This document shows, one piece after another, positions 24,046-32,957 of a stretch of 43,396 bases of DNA. How positions within the stretch are numbered: position 1 is the first letter of the stretch; each line of letters begins with the position of its first letter. A program made the translations under genes and the position numbers. Location: NCBI RefSeq assembly GCF_000497445.1, contig NZ_CM002285.1, forward strand, positions 7,460,394-7,503,789, read 5' to 3'. The notes beneath the pieces are model-generated. The model had not been told where the DNA came from. It ran no database searches and saw nothing but the letters and a program-made list of their open reading frames with translations. This DNA is from Streptomyces roseochromogenus subsp. oscitans DS 12.976 (GTDB taxonomy: Bacteria; Actinomycetota; Actinomycetes; Streptomycetales; Streptomycetaceae).

Positions 24046-25575
24046 GTGACAGCAGCACCAGTCTGGAGTGTCGACCCGCGTACCGGGAAGCAGCGGGAGC
24101 AGGTTGCGGTGGAGGCCACAGCCCAGGAGGTGGACGCCGCGGTCCGGGCGGCGCACGCCGCGCGCGGCGCCCTCGCCGACCGTGCGGTGCGCTCCGCCTT
24201 CCTGCGCACGGCCGCCGCGGGCCTGGACGCGGCCAGGGACGGCCTGATCGAGACCGCCGACGCCGAGACGGCCCTCGGCCCGGTCCGGCTGACCGGCGAA
24301 CTGGCCCGGACCGGATACCAGTTGCGTGCCTTCGCCGACATCGTCGACGAGGGCGCCTTCCTCGACGTCATCGTCAACCACCCCGACGACACCGCGACCC
24401 CGCCCATCCCTGACCTGCGCCGCTACAAGGTCCCGCTGGGCGTCGTCGCCGTCTACTCCGCCTCCAACTTCCCCTTCGCCTTCTCCGTCGCCGGCGGCGA
24501 CACCGCGAGCGCGCTGGCCGCGGGCTGTCCGGTCGTGGTCAAGGCCCATCCCGACCACCCGGCCCTGTCCGAGCTGGTCGCCGAGGTGCTGCGCCGGGCC
24601 GCCGCCGAGCACGGCATCCCCGAGGGCGTCGTCGGCCTCGTGCACGGCTTCGAGGCGGGCATCGAGCTGATCAGGCACCCGCTGGTCGCCGCCGCGGGTT
24701 TCACCGGTTCGGTACGGGGCGGGCGGGCGCTGTTCGACGCGGCGGCGGCGCGTCCGGTGCCGATTCCGTTCCACGGCGAGCTGGGGTCGCTGAACCCGGT
24801 GCTGGTGACGGAGGCCGCCGCCGCCGAGCGCGGTGAGACGATCGGTGTCGGGCTCGCCGCGTCCATGACGCTCGGCGTCGGACAGTTCTGCGTCAAGCCC
24901 GGGCTGGTGCTGGTGCCGTCCGGCGCGGGCGGCGACCGGCTGGTGAAGTCCCTCACCGACGCGGTCAGTGACACCGAGGCGGGTGTTCTGCTCGACCACC
25001 GGATGCGGGACAACTTCGTCGCCGGCGTCCGGGAGCGGGCCCGTCTGGAGGAGGTCGACTCGCCCGTCACACCCGGCGCGGGCGGCGAGCACACGGTCAG
25101 TGCGGGGGTCCTCTCGGTGCCGGCGGAGAAACTGGCCGAGGAGGGGGCGTACGACCTGCTGCTGGAGGAGTGCTTCGGGCCGGTCACCGTAGTGGCCCGC
25201 TATTCCTCCGAGGGGGAGGCGGCGGCGGTGCTGTCGCGTCTGCCGGGCAACCTGACGGCAACCGTTCAGCTGTCGGCCGAGGAGGCCGCCGGGGAGGGGC
25301 GGGGACCCGGGCTTCTCGCCGAGCTGACTCCGCTGGCGGGGCGCGTGGTCGTGAACGCGTGGCCCACGGGGGTCGCGGTGGCGCCCGCGCAGCATCACGG
25401 GGGGCCGTACCCGGCGACGACCTCCACGTCGACTTCCGTGGGCGGTACGGCCATTGAGCGGTGGCTGCGGCCGGTGGCGTACCAGAACGCGCCCGCCGCG
25501 CTGTTGCCGAAGGAACTTCGCGACGAGAATCCGCTGGGGCTTCCCCGGAGGTTCAACGGGGTCTTGGAGCGGTAG
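24046..25575 (+). CDS. 2-oxoglutarate semialdehyde dehydrogenase (2,5-dioxovalerate dehydrogenase)
   Basis: This 509-residue aldehyde dehydrogenase has the markers of the 2,5-dioxovalerate (2-oxoglutarate semialdehyde) group. The catalytic Glu245 lies in HGELGSLNPV rather than the common ELGGK, and the nucleophile Cys282 in GVGQFCVKPG. Asn141 (YSASNFPFAFSVAGGDT), Lys166 (VVKAHP) and the cofactor loop GFTGSVRGG are in place. It oxidises the semialdehyde with NAD(P) to 2-oxoglutarate, the common end step of the hexuronate, aldarate and pentonate routes encoded at 6048-8023 and 11624-14969. GTG 24046 follows a GGAGGGG site. It is divergent from an IclR regulator. Cofactor choice is not determined. 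Confidence 0.87.
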   Translation: MTAAPVWSVDPRTGKQREQVAVEATAQEVDAAVRAAHAARGALADRAVRSAFLRTAAAGLDAARDGLIETADAETALGPVRLTGELARTGYQLRAFADIVDEGAFLDVIVNHPDDTATPPIPDLRRYKVPLGVVAVYSASNFPFAFSVAGGDTASALAAGCPVVVKAHPDHPALSELVAEVLRRAAAEHGIPEGVVGLVHGFEAGIELIRHPLVAAAGFTGSVRGGRALFDAAAARPVPIPFHGELGSLNPVLVTEAAAAERGETIGVGLAASMTLGVGQFCVKPGLVLVPSGAGGDRLVKSLTDAVSDTEAGVLLDHRMRDNFVAGVRERARLEEVDSPVTPGAGGEHTVSAGVLSVPAEKLAEEGAYDLLLEECFGPVTVVARYSSEGEAAAVLSRLPGNLTATVQLSAEEAAGEGRGPGLLAELTPLAGRVVVNAWPTGVAVAPAQHHGGPYPATTSTSTSVGGTAIERWLRPVAYQNAPAALLPKELRDENPLGLPRRFNGVLER

Positions 25576-25610
25576 CCCGGGCTCACATCTTCTCTTGCGA
25601 CAATCGGACC

Positions 25611-26219
25611 ATGGACGTGGAACTCCCCGACATTCCCTTCCCTCTCCGTACCTACGGGCCCGATGGCCACTGGTCGTACGAGGACGGTGTGCTCACCGGG
25701 TGGGCCGGGCCCCGGCAGGACCGTTTCGTCACGCCTACCGGGGAAGCCCTGGATCCCGCCTCGGACGCGCCGCGGTTGCTGGGGGCGCCGGAGGGGGACT
25801 TCCAGCTGATCGCGCGGGTCACCGTGGGGTTCGGCGCCGCCTTCGACGCGGGCGTGCTGTACGTCCATGTCGGTGACCGGGCCTGGGCCAAGTTGTGTCT
25901 GGAGTACTCCCCGGACGTGCCCACCGTCTGCACGGTGGTCACCCGGGGGCACTCCGACGACTGCAACTCCTTCACGGTGGAAGGGAGTTCGGTGTGGCTG
26001 CGGATCAGCCGGACCGGGCGGGCCTTCGCCTTCCACGCCTCGCGGGACGGCGAGCGGTGGACCTTCGTCCGGCTGTTCACCCTCGGCGACGAGAAGGAGA
26101 CCGGCGCCGCGCTGGTCGGCTTCATGACCCAGTCGCCGCTGGGGGAGGGGTGCGTGGTCACCTACGATCGCCTCCGGTTCAGGACCGCTTGGCCGGCCGA
26201 CCTCCGAGACGGAAGCTGA
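25611..26219 (+). CDS. DUF1349 (concanavalin A-like) protein
   Basis: This 202-residue cytoplasmic protein belongs to the DUF1349 jelly-roll family, sometimes called 'regulation of enolase protein 1'. The marks are DFQLIARVTVGFGAAFDAGV, the DRAWAKLCLEYSPD strand with its conserved WxKxxxE-like core, VVTRGHSDDCNS, and an RISRTGRAFAFHASRDGERW strand. The fold is that of carbohydrate-binding lectin-like proteins, but family activity is not established. It starts 36 bp after the semialdehyde dehydrogenase stop in the same direction, so it may be part of that transcription unit. ATG 25611 gives the normal family start; the ribosome binding site is poor. Confidence 0.82.
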   Translation: MDVELPDIPFPLRTYGPDGHWSYEDGVLTGWAGPRQDRFVTPTGEALDPASDAPRLLGAPEGDFQLIARVTVGFGAAFDAGVLYVHVGDRAWAKLCLEYSPDVPTVCTVVTRGHSDDCNSFTVEGSSVWLRISRTGRAFAFHASRDGERWTFVRLFTLGDEKETGAALVGFMTQSPLGEGCVVTYDRLRFRTAWPADLRDGS

Positions 26220-26385
26220 GCGCGAACGAACACTCCGGCCGCCAGGGCCGGGGGCGTACCGGCGCTGACGTACGCCGGCACGAGCAGACCGGCGACGGCC
26301 AGTGGCTGTCTGACACGACTGTGGCGCCCCGGAGGCGTAAAGATCGACACGGAACCACAGGCGGTGCCGTCACGTCCTCCGTTGC

Positions 26386-26889
26386 ATGATCAGTGAACGT
26401 GTGACCGGCGCCCTGGTGATCCGCACCGCCCTGCCCGCCGAAGCCGAGACCATCGCCGATCTGCATGTCCGGGCCCGCTCGACGTACTACCCGGACGGGC
26501 TCCCGCAGGCCGACTTCGACTGGGCCGAGGCCTGGCGCGGCGCCATCGAGCGCCCGGACGGCCATGTGCTGTGCGCCGTCGCCCAGGGCCGGATCGCCGG
26601 CATCGCCTCCTTCCGCACTCCGCAGGGCGCACCCGCCGACACGGTCAAGCTGTTCCAGTTCCACGTCGACCCCGGCCACTGGCGCGCCGGTGTCGGAACG
26701 GCCCTGCACGCGGCCTGCGTGGAGGAGTGGCGGGCCGACGGCAAGCGCACGGCCGTGCTCGACGTGCATACGGACAACCGGCGTGCCCAGGGCTTCTACG
26801 CCCGCCAGGGCTGGATCCCGGATCCGGAGAACCCGCCCGCCGAGGGCGACCACCACCTCTTCCTGTGCTTCTCCGTGCCCGGCCAGTGA
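26386..26889 (+). CDS. GNAT-family N-acetyltransferase
   Basis: The 167-residue protein has the GNAT fold. It starts with LVIRTALPAEAETIADLHVR and has the acetyl-CoA pyrophosphate loop in VDPGHWRAGVGTALHAACVE (motif A). Motif B, VLDVHTDNRRAQGFYARQGW, is also clear. The acceptor substrate is unknown. No ribosome binding site is obvious before ATG 26386. It stands alone between the DUF1349 and DsbA-like genes. Confidence 0.9.
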   Translation: MISERVTGALVIRTALPAEAETIADLHVRARSTYYPDGLPQADFDWAEAWRGAIERPDGHVLCAVAQGRIAGIASFRTPQGAPADTVKLFQFHVDPGHWRAGVGTALHAACVEEWRADGKRTAVLDVHTDNRRAQGFYARQGWIPDPENPPAEGDHHLFLCFSVPGQ

Positions 26890-26981
26890 GCCGTGCCCGG
26901 GAATGAACGCGGCTGTTTGAACGTTCACGTACCGGCAGGAGAGAGCCTCCGCGCCCGTACGACCTGGAGAGAGCCGAAGAC

Positions 26982-27704
26982 ATGCGCGTCGAGATCTGGA
27001 GCGACATCGCCTGCCCGTGGTGCTACGTGGGCAAGGCCCGCTTCGAGAAGGCGCTGGCTGCCTTCCCGCACCGCGACGACGTCGAGGTGGTGCACCGCTC
27101 CTTCGAGCTGGACCCGGGCCGGGCCAAGGGTGACGTCCAGCCGGTGATCACCATGCTGACCAGGAAGTACGGCATGAGCGAGGCGCAGGCCGAGGCCGGC
27201 GAGGACAACCTGGGCGCCCAGGCCGCCGCCGAGGGCCTGGACTACCGCACCCGGGGCCGCGACCACGGCAATACCTTCGACATGCACCGCCTGCTGCACT
27301 TCGCCAAGGAGCGGGGCCGGCAGGACGAGCTGATCCAGCTCCTGTACCGGGCGAACTTCGCCGAGGAGCGGTCCGTCTTCACCGAGGGCGACGAGCGCCT
27401 GGTGGAGCTGGCCGCCGAGGCCGGACTGGACGCGGAGGCCGCCCGCGCGGTGCTCGCCGACCCGTCCCGCTACGCCGACGAGGTCCGCGCCGACGAGCGC
27501 GAGGCCGCCCAGCTCGGCGCGACCGGCGTGCCGTTCTTCGTCCTCGACCGGAAGTACGGCGTCTCCGGCGCCCAGCCCGCCGAGGTCTTCACCCGGGCGC
27601 TGGCCCAGGCCTGGGGCGAGCATTCCCAGCTGCGACTGGTTGCGCAGGGGGAGGACGCCGGGACCTGCGGTCCCGACGGGTGCGCGGTACCGCAGCAGGG
27701 CTGA
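26982..27704 (+). CDS. DsbA-family oxidoreductase, FrnE-like
   Basis: This 240-residue cytoplasmic thioredoxin-fold protein has the active-site motif CPWC at residues 11-14 (DIACPWCYVGK), the helical insertion typical of the FrnE/polyketide-associated DsbA group, and the cis-proline loop GATGVPFFVLDRKYGVSGAQ. It likely performs thiol-disulfide exchange or isomerisation; FrnE relatives also occur in stress protection. No signal peptide is present. A GGAGAG site precedes the ATG. It ends with a small CGPDGCAVPQ tail carrying two more cysteines. Confidence 0.9.
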   Translation: MRVEIWSDIACPWCYVGKARFEKALAAFPHRDDVEVVHRSFELDPGRAKGDVQPVITMLTRKYGMSEAQAEAGEDNLGAQAAAEGLDYRTRGRDHGNTFDMHRLLHFAKERGRQDELIQLLYRANFAEERSVFTEGDERLVELAAEAGLDAEAARAVLADPSRYADEVRADEREAAQLGATGVPFFVLDRKYGVSGAQPAEVFTRALAQAWGEHSQLRLVAQGEDAGTCGPDGCAVPQQG

Positions 27705-27799
27705 AACCGCAGGCCGGAGCGGTCCTATAAGCGGTCCTAAGGGGAACCACGTAAAAATCAGCAATGGACGGGTAGTTCCCTGGGACGCAGAGTGGTCCC

Positions 27800-28861
27800 A
27801 TGGAGACCACGGAGACGTTCGACAGCCTCGTCCGCGCCGAGTTCCACCCGCAGACCAGCTACCTGAACACCGCGAGCAACGGCCTGCTGCCCGCCCGCGC
27901 CGTCGCAGCCCTGCACGAGGCGGCGCTGATGCGGGCGGAGGGCCGCCCGCTGCTCCCGCTCTACGAGGACGTGGAGATCTGCCGGGAGCAGTACGCCCGG
28001 CTGGCCGGTGTCCCGGCCACTCGGGTCGCGGCGGGCGCCTCGGTCGCCGCGCACACCGGCGTGCTCGCCCTCTCGCTGCCCCCGGGTGCCGAAGTCCTCA
28101 CCGCGGAGGAGGACTTCACCTCCGTACTGAACCCGTTCCACGTCCGCGGCGACCTCAAGGTGCGCTCGGTCCCGCTGGAGCGGATCGCCGAGTCCGTCCG
28201 CCCGGGCACCGCGCTCGTCGCGGTCAGCGCCGTCCAGTCCGCCGACGGGCGGCTCGCCGACCTGCCCGCGGTGCGCGAGGCCGCCCGCGCGCACGGCGCC
28301 CGCACCTACGTCGACCTCTCCCAGTGCGTCGGCTGGCTCCCGGTGGACGCGTCCCAGTACGACTTCACCGCCACCGTCTCCTTCAAGTGGCTGCTCGGCC
28401 CGCACGGCGCGGCCTTCCTCACCGTCCCCGAGGACTTCGGCGGGCTCACTCCGCTGCTCGCGGGCTGGGTCGCGGCCGAGGCACCGTGGGACAGCTGCTA
28501 CGGCCCGGTGACCGAACTCGCCCACTCCGCACGGCGGTTCGACCTCACCCACGCCCTGTTCACCTACGCCGGACTGCGCGGCTCCCTCGAACTGCTGGAG
28601 GAGATCGGGGCGTCCGCGGTTCACGAGCACGCCGTGCGCCTCGCCGACCGCTTCCGCGGCGGACTCACCGCCCTCGGCCATGAGCCGGTGCCCGCCCCGG
28701 GCTCGGCGATCGTCTCCGTCCCCGGACTCGGCGCCCGCCAGCAGGAGTTGAGCCGCGCCGGCATCGAGGTCTCCAACCGCGCCGGCAACCTCCGTGCCGC
28801 CTTCCACCTCTACAACACCGAGACGGACGTGGACCGTCTGCTGAACGCCCTGGCCGGCTGA
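27800..28861 (+). CDS. Class V pyridoxal-phosphate aminotransferase
   Basis: This 353-residue enzyme fits the NifS/CsdA-like class V fold. It has YLNTASNGLLPARAV near the start, the cofactor Asp172 (TYVDLSQCVGWLPVD) and the Schiff-base Lys196 in ATVSFKWLLGPHG. No catalytic cysteine loop of a true cysteine desulfurase is visible, so it is probably an aminotransferase or epimerase-like member of unknown substrate. Upstream are a 12-bp-period direct repeat AGCGGTCCTA and an inverted pair GGGAAC/GTTCCC, possibly regulatory. It ends at a strong shared terminator facing the ectoine operon. Confidence 0.85.
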   Translation: METTETFDSLVRAEFHPQTSYLNTASNGLLPARAVAALHEAALMRAEGRPLLPLYEDVEICREQYARLAGVPATRVAAGASVAAHTGVLALSLPPGAEVLTAEEDFTSVLNPFHVRGDLKVRSVPLERIAESVRPGTALVAVSAVQSADGRLADLPAVREAARAHGARTYVDLSQCVGWLPVDASQYDFTATVSFKWLLGPHGAAFLTVPEDFGGLTPLLAGWVAAEAPWDSCYGPVTELAHSARRFDLTHALFTYAGLRGSLELLEEIGASAVHEHAVRLADRFRGGLTALGHEPVPAPGSAIVSVPGLGARQQELSRAGIEVSNRAGNLRAAFHLYNTETDVDRLLNALAG

Positions 28862-28877
28862 GCCCGCTCATGTGTGA

Positions 28878-28924
28878 CACACGCCAGGGGCCTCCACCAC
28901 GGTGGTGGAGGCCCCTGGCGTGTG
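28878..28924. terminator. Perfect 23-bp hairpin, bidirectional terminator
   Basis: Positions 28878-28900 (starting CACACGCCAGGGG) are exactly complementary to 28902-28924 with a single base between; the real loop would open a few pairs. It lies between the convergent stops of the aminotransferase and ectD and suits both as a terminator. Confidence 0.88.
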
Positions 28925-28943
28925 GGTTCAGTGACCCATGGGT

Positions 28944-29837
28944 TCAGCGGACGGGAGTGAAGTCCCTCGCCCCGATGAAGTCCGGCCGGCGCACCGGCGC
29001 CGCGAACGGATCGACCGCCTTGTTCTCCACGCTGTTGAACACGATGAAGACGTTGCTGCGCGGGAACGGCGTGATGTTGTCGCCGGAGCCGTGCATGCAG
29101 TTGCAGTCGAACCAGGTCGCCGAGCCGGCCTTGCCGGTGAACAGCCGGATGCCGTGCGCGCTCGCCAGCGAGGTCAGCGCCTCGTCGGACGGCGTGCCCG
29201 CGTCCTGCATCTGCAGCGACTTCTTGTAGTTGTCCTTGGGCGTCTCACCGGCACAGCCCAGGAACGTCTTGTGCGAGCCCGGCATGATCATCAGGCCGCC
29301 GTTGGTGTCGTGGTTCTCCGTCAGGGCGATGGAGACGGACACCGTGCGCATGTTCGGCAGACCGTCCTCGGCGTGCCAGGTCTCGAAGTCGGAGTGCCAG
29401 TAGAAGCCGCTCGCGCCGAAGCCCGGCTTGACGTTGATCCGGGACTGGTGGACGTACACGTCCGAGCCGAGGATCTGCCGGGCCCGGCCGACCACCCGCT
29501 CATCGCGCACCAGGTTCGCGAACACCTCGCTGATCCGGTGCACCTCGAAGACCGAGCGGATCTCCTTCGACTTCGGCTCGACGATGGAGCGCTCGTCGGC
29601 GCGGATCGCCGGGTCGGTGACCAGCCGCTCCAGCTCGCGCCGGTAGACCTCGACCTCGTCCGGGGTGATCAGCTGCTCGATGGCGAGGAAGCCGTCACGG
29701 TCGTACCCCTGCAGATCGGCCGTGGGGATCGGGCCCGGCGTGTCCGGGGAACCCCAGACGACCGGGTCCTGACGCGGGACGGTCACCTCGGTGGTGCCGC
29801 GGGTCGGGTAGAGATCGGTGACGTCGGCAGTGGTCAT
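28944..29837 (-). CDS. ectD: Ectoine 5-hydroxylase
   Basis: This 297-residue Fe(II)/2-oxoglutarate dioxygenase converts ectoine to 5-hydroxyectoine. It contains the EctD signature FYWHSDFETWHAEDGLP, which supplies the His and Asp iron ligands, and later FDCNCMHGSGDNITPFPRSN with the third ligand His and the 2-oxoglutarate-binding Arg. It is the last gene of the ectABCD operon, 6 bp after ectC. Hydroxyectoine protects against desiccation and heat as well as salt. The downstream hairpin terminates the operon. Confidence 0.97.
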   Translation of the reverse strand: MTTADVTDLYPTRGTTEVTVPRQDPVVWGSPDTPGPIPTADLQGYDRDGFLAIEQLITPDEVEVYRRELERLVTDPAIRADERSIVEPKSKEIRSVFEVHRISEVFANLVRDERVVGRARQILGSDVYVHQSRINVKPGFGASGFYWHSDFETWHAEDGLPNMRTVSVSIALTENHDTNGGLMIMPGSHKTFLGCAGETPKDNYKKSLQMQDAGTPSDEALTSLASAHGIRLFTGKAGSATWFDCNCMHGSGDNITPFPRSNVFIVFNSVENKAVDPFAAPVRRPDFIGARDFTPVR

Positions 29838-29843
29838 GGGTTC

Positions 29844-30248
29844 TCACACCTCCTCGGGCTCGGTGAGCAGGGGGTAGACGCCGTTCTCGTCGTGGTCCTC
29901 CCGGCCGGTCACGGGCGGGTTGAACACGCAGATGCAGTGGAAGTCCTCCTTGACGCGCAGCGTGTGCCGCTCGTGCCCGTTGAGGAGGTACATGGTGCCG
30001 GGCGTGATGATGTACGTCTCCCCGGTCTCGCGGTCGGTGAGTTCGGCCTCACCCTGGGTGCAGACGACGGCCTCGATGTGATTGGCGTACCACATCGACG
30101 TCTCGGTCCCGGCATAGAGGATGGTCTCGTGCAGGGAGAAGCCGACCCGCTCCTTGGCCAGGACGATCCGCTTGCTCTCCCAGGTGCCGGACTTCGCCTT
30201 GACGTGCCGGTCGGTGCCTTCGATGTCCTTGAACGATCGGACGATCAC
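29844..30248 (-). CDS. ectC: L-ectoine synthase
   Basis: The 134-residue cupin closes the ring of N-gamma-acetyl-L-2,4-diaminobutyrate to ectoine. It reads as textbook Ect[21 protein letters not shown], then SWESKR-like [40 protein letters not shown] and [20 protein letters not shown]. It starts with GTG 30248 behind an AGGAGGAAG site. It lies between ectB (42-bp gap) and ectD (6-bp gap). Confidence 0.97.
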   Translation of the reverse strand: MIVRSFKDIEGTDRHVKAKSGTWESKRIVLAKERVGFSLHETILYAGTETSMWYANHIEAVVCTQGEAELTDRETGETYIITPGTMYLLNGHERHTLRVKEDFHCICVFNPPVTGREDHDENGVYPLLTEPEEV

Positions 30249-30290
30249 GGTGGTGCTCTTCCTCCTGGTCGGTCGTGCCGTCAGTACGGT

Positions 30291-31562
30291 TCAGGCGGTT
30301 TCCCGGACGGCACGGGCGAGGACGCGCAGGCCCTCGTCCAGCTCGTCGGGGGTGATGGTGAGGGCGGGCAGCAGCTTGACGACCTCGCCCTCCGGTCCGG
30401 ACGTCTCGATGAGCAGCCCGAGTTCGAAGGCCCGCCGGGCGATCCGCGAGGCCCGGTCCTTGTCGTGGAACTCCATGCCCCACACCAGACCGCGGCCGCG
30501 GTACTCCTTCACATCGGCGAGGTTCTCCTCGGTGATGGAGATCAGCGCCTGCTCGACCTGCTCACCGCGGGCGCGGGTCTGCTTCTCCATGGCCGAGCCG
30601 TCGGCCCAGTACGTCTCCAGCGCCGCGGTGGCGGTGACGAACGCGGGGTTGTTGCCCCGGAAGGTGCCGTTGTGCTCGCCCGGCTCCCACACGTCCAGCT
30701 CGGGCTTGAACAGGCACAGCGACATCGGCAGCCCGTACCCGCTGATCGACTTGGACACCGTGACGATGTCCGGCGCGATCCCCGCCTCCTCGAAGGAGAA
30801 GAAGGCGCCGGTACGGCCGCAGCCCATCTGGATGTCGTCGACGATCAGCAGCATGTCCTGCCGCTCGCACAGATCCTTCAGCGCGCGCAGCCAGTCGGGC
30901 CGGGCGACGTTGATGCCGCCCTCGCCCTGCACGGTCTCCACGATCACCGCGGCGGGCTTGTTCAGACCGGAGCCCTGGTCCTCCAGGAGGCGCTCGAACC
31001 ACAGGAAGTCAGGGACCGTGCCGTCGAAGTAGTTGTCGAACGGCATCGGCGTGCCGTGCACCAGCGGGATCCCGGCGCCGGCCCGCTTGAAGGCGTTGCC
31101 GGTCACGGCGAGCGAGCCCAGCGACATCCCGTGGAAGGCATTGGTGAACGACACGATGGCCTCGCGGCCCTTCACCTTCCGGGCCAGCTTCAGCGCCGAC
31201 TCCACGGCGTTGGTGCCGGTCGGCCCCGGGAACATGACCTTGTACGGCAGATCGCGCGGGCGCAGCACCAGATCCTGGAAGGCCTGCAGGAAGGACCGCT
31301 TGGCCGTGGTCGACATGTCCAGGCCGTGGGTCACCCCGTCCCGCGCCAGATAGTCGATCAACGCCCGTTTGAGTACGGGGTTGTTGTGGCCGTAGTTGAG
31401 TGAGCCGGCACCGGCGAAGAAGTCGAGGTACACATGACCGTCCTCGTCGTACATCCGGCTGCCCTGCGCGCGGTCGAAGACCGTGGGCCAGCCGCGGCAG
31501 TAGCTGCGCACCTCGGACTCGAGGGTCTCGAAGACGCTGAGGTCGGGCTGGGTGATGGTCAC
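30291..31562 (-). CDS. ectB: L-2,4-diaminobutyrate:2-oxoglutarate transaminase
   Basis: The 423-residue class III aminotransferase makes L-2,4-diaminobutyrate from aspartate semialdehyde and glutamate, the first dedicated ectoine step. Visible are the N-terminal FETLESEVRSYCRGWPTVFD, FFAGAGSLNYGHNNP, the cofactor-binding GPTGTNAVESALKLAR, the Asp in LLIVDDIQMGCGRTG and the Schiff-base Lys in VTVSKSISGYGLP. GTG 31562 follows a GAGGAG site. It is separated from ectA by only 13 bp. Confidence 0.97.
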   Translation of the reverse strand: MTITQPDLSVFETLESEVRSYCRGWPTVFDRAQGSRMYDEDGHVYLDFFAGAGSLNYGHNNPVLKRALIDYLARDGVTHGLDMSTTAKRSFLQAFQDLVLRPRDLPYKVMFPGPTGTNAVESALKLARKVKGREAIVSFTNAFHGMSLGSLAVTGNAFKRAGAGIPLVHGTPMPFDNYFDGTVPDFLWFERLLEDQGSGLNKPAAVIVETVQGEGGINVARPDWLRALKDLCERQDMLLIVDDIQMGCGRTGAFFSFEEAGIAPDIVTVSKSISGYGLPMSLCLFKPELDVWEPGEHNGTFRGNNPAFVTATAALETYWADGSAMEKQTRARGEQVEQALISITEENLADVKEYRGRGLVWGMEFHDKDRASRIARRAFELGLLIETSGPEGEVVKLLPALTITPDELDEGLRVLARAVRETA

Positions 31563-31575
31563 GGTGAATCGCTCC

Positions 31576-32094
31576 TCAATGCGAGGTGAAGGGGGTCAAC
31601 GGGCCGATGCGGTAAAGGACTTCGGGGTCGTGCGGACCGTCGGGGAACAGCTCGGCGGCGAACAGCACCGCACGCTCCAGGCGTGCCCCGTGCCGGTCGG
31701 CGAACGAGGTGAACAGCCGCTCGGAGGCGGTGTTGCCGGGGGTGATGGTCGTCTCCACGTCGGTGATGCCGCGCTCGGCGGTGAGCCGTGCGGTCAGCGC
31801 GTCCAGCAGCGCGGCGGCGATGCCGAGGCCCCGGTGGCCGGAGTCGACGGCCACCTGCCAGACGAGCAGGGTGCGGGGGCGCTCCGGCCGCACATAGCCG
31901 GTGACGAATCCGACCGGCTCCCCGTCCGCACCGCGCGCCACGGCCGAGGTGCCGGCGAAGTCCCGGCACCACAGCAGATAGCTGTACGAGGAGTTCAAGT
32001 CGAGGGTTTTCGAGTCCTTGGCGAGACGCCAGAGCGCGGCTCCGTCGGTCACCGCCGGCTGGTCGATCAGAAGGTCTGCGGGTGCGGCAGTCAT
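31576..32094 (-). CDS. ectA: L-2,4-diaminobutyrate N-gamma-acetyltransferase
   Basis: This 172-residue GNAT enzyme acetylates diaminobutyrate. It shows the EctA hallmarks DLNSSYSYLLWCRDFAGTSA, PRTLLVWQVAVDSGHRGLGI (acetyl-CoA loop) and VETTITPGNTASERLFTSFA. It heads the ectABCD operon. No ribosome binding site precedes ATG 32094. Instead a -10-like TAAATT ends 8 bases before the ATG, suggesting a leaderless transcript, and the start codon forms the edge of a long hairpin (separate entry). Confidence 0.96.
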   Translation of the reverse strand: MTAAPADLLIDQPAVTDGAALWRLAKDSKTLDLNSSYSYLLWCRDFAGTSAVARGADGEPVGFVTGYVRPERPRTLLVWQVAVDSGHRGLGIAAALLDALTARLTAERGITDVETTITPGNTASERLFTSFADRHGARLERAVLFAAELFPDGPHDPEVLYRIGPLTPFTSH

Positions 32095-32152
32095 GCGGCA
32101 CGAATTTAGCGAGGTGAATTGAGAAATGCACGGGCGCCCTCGCTGTGCCGCA
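32094..32152 (-). promoter_or_regulatory. Hairpin and possible leaderless promoter at the ectA start
   Basis: CCTCGCTGTGCCGCA (32138-32152) is complementary to AGCGAGG (32108-32114) plus TGCGGCAC (32094-32101), giving 15 pairs with a 6-base bulge and a 23-base loop. The inner arm ends on the ectA start codon. On the minus strand the bulge region reads TAAATTC, a TANNNT-type -10 hexamer 8 bases from the ATG, with a weak GTGCAT 17 bp upstream as -35. The remaining upstream DNA to 32360 is unusually AT-rich for this genome. Both readings are inference. Confidence 0.5.
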
Positions 32153-32360
32153 CAGAGGACACCGTGAAATGTCCGAATTACCCCATGGCAAACCTGGACA
32201 AATCAACTCTGATGTGGAGTGCGTCACAGTAAGTGGATCGTCAAGGCCTCGCCAGAAACCCGCTGGAAAACTCCCCCGTTTAGCCTCGCGAAAAGCGGGC
32301 AGAAGAAAACGGGAAGCTATCGTCCAGGGAATTAGCGGGAATTGTGAAGCTAAATTGAAT

Positions 32361-32900
32361 TCAGGTACCGGTGGTTCCGTCGATTCGTTCACGCAGAATG
32401 TCGGCGTGGCCGTTGTGCCGGGCGTACTCCTCGATGAGGTGCATCAGCACCCAGCGCACACTGACCTCGACACCGGTCATCGGCTCGTCGACGATCCGTC
32501 CGGTGTCCGCCAGATCCCGCTCGGCCAGCAGCTCCCGGCCGCGCGTGATCTCCGCCCGCCATACGGCCAGCGCGTCCTCCAGCCCACGCTCCGGATCGAG
32601 CCCGCACCCCGTCCTCTCCTCGAACGCCCGCGGCACGTCCAGCCCGGCGAGCACCCGCTGGAACCAGTTCCGCTCGACCTCGGCGAGATGCTGGACGAGC
32701 CCCAGCAGGGTCAGCGAAGACGGCTCCGCCGAGGTGAGCCGGACCTGCGCGTCGTCCAGTCCCCGGCACTTCAGTTCCAGGGTGGCCCGGTGGAAGTCCA
32801 GCCAGCCTTCCAGCATGGCGCGCTCGGGCCCGGTCATCGGGGGGACGGGGCGGCCGTCGGGGAGGGTGCGCGGGGGCTGGGGTGTGGTGTCGTCGGTCAT
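32361..32900 (-). CDS. DinB/DUF664-family protein
   Basis: The 179-residue protein is a four-helix DinB-superfamily member of the DUF664 type common in actinobacteria. It has [20 protein letters not shown], then metal ligands in [20 protein letters not shown] and in [20 protein letters not shown], which supply three histidines. A divalent metal site is expected; the reaction is unknown. ATG 32900 gives the common family start, though no good ribosome binding site is visible; an upstream in-frame start at 32945 exists. Confidence 0.87.
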   Translation of the reverse strand: MTDDTTPQPPRTLPDGRPVPPMTGPERAMLEGWLDFHRATLELKCRGLDDAQVRLTSAEPSSLTLLGLVQHLAEVERNWFQRVLAGLDVPRAFEERTGCGLDPERGLEDALAVWRAEITRGRELLAERDLADTGRIVDEPMTGVEVSVRWVLMHLIEEYARHNGHADILRERIDGTTGT

Positions 32901-32957
32901 GCAGGGAGGATGGCACGGGCCACTGACAACAACGCCGCCGACCATCGCGACCAGGTG

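Noticed and set aside
26220..26385. A hydrophobic minus-strand stretch (QPLAVAGLLVPAYVSAG) suggesting a membrane-protein relic
   Set aside because: It is too short, and no start, ribosome binding site or recognisable family could be seen.
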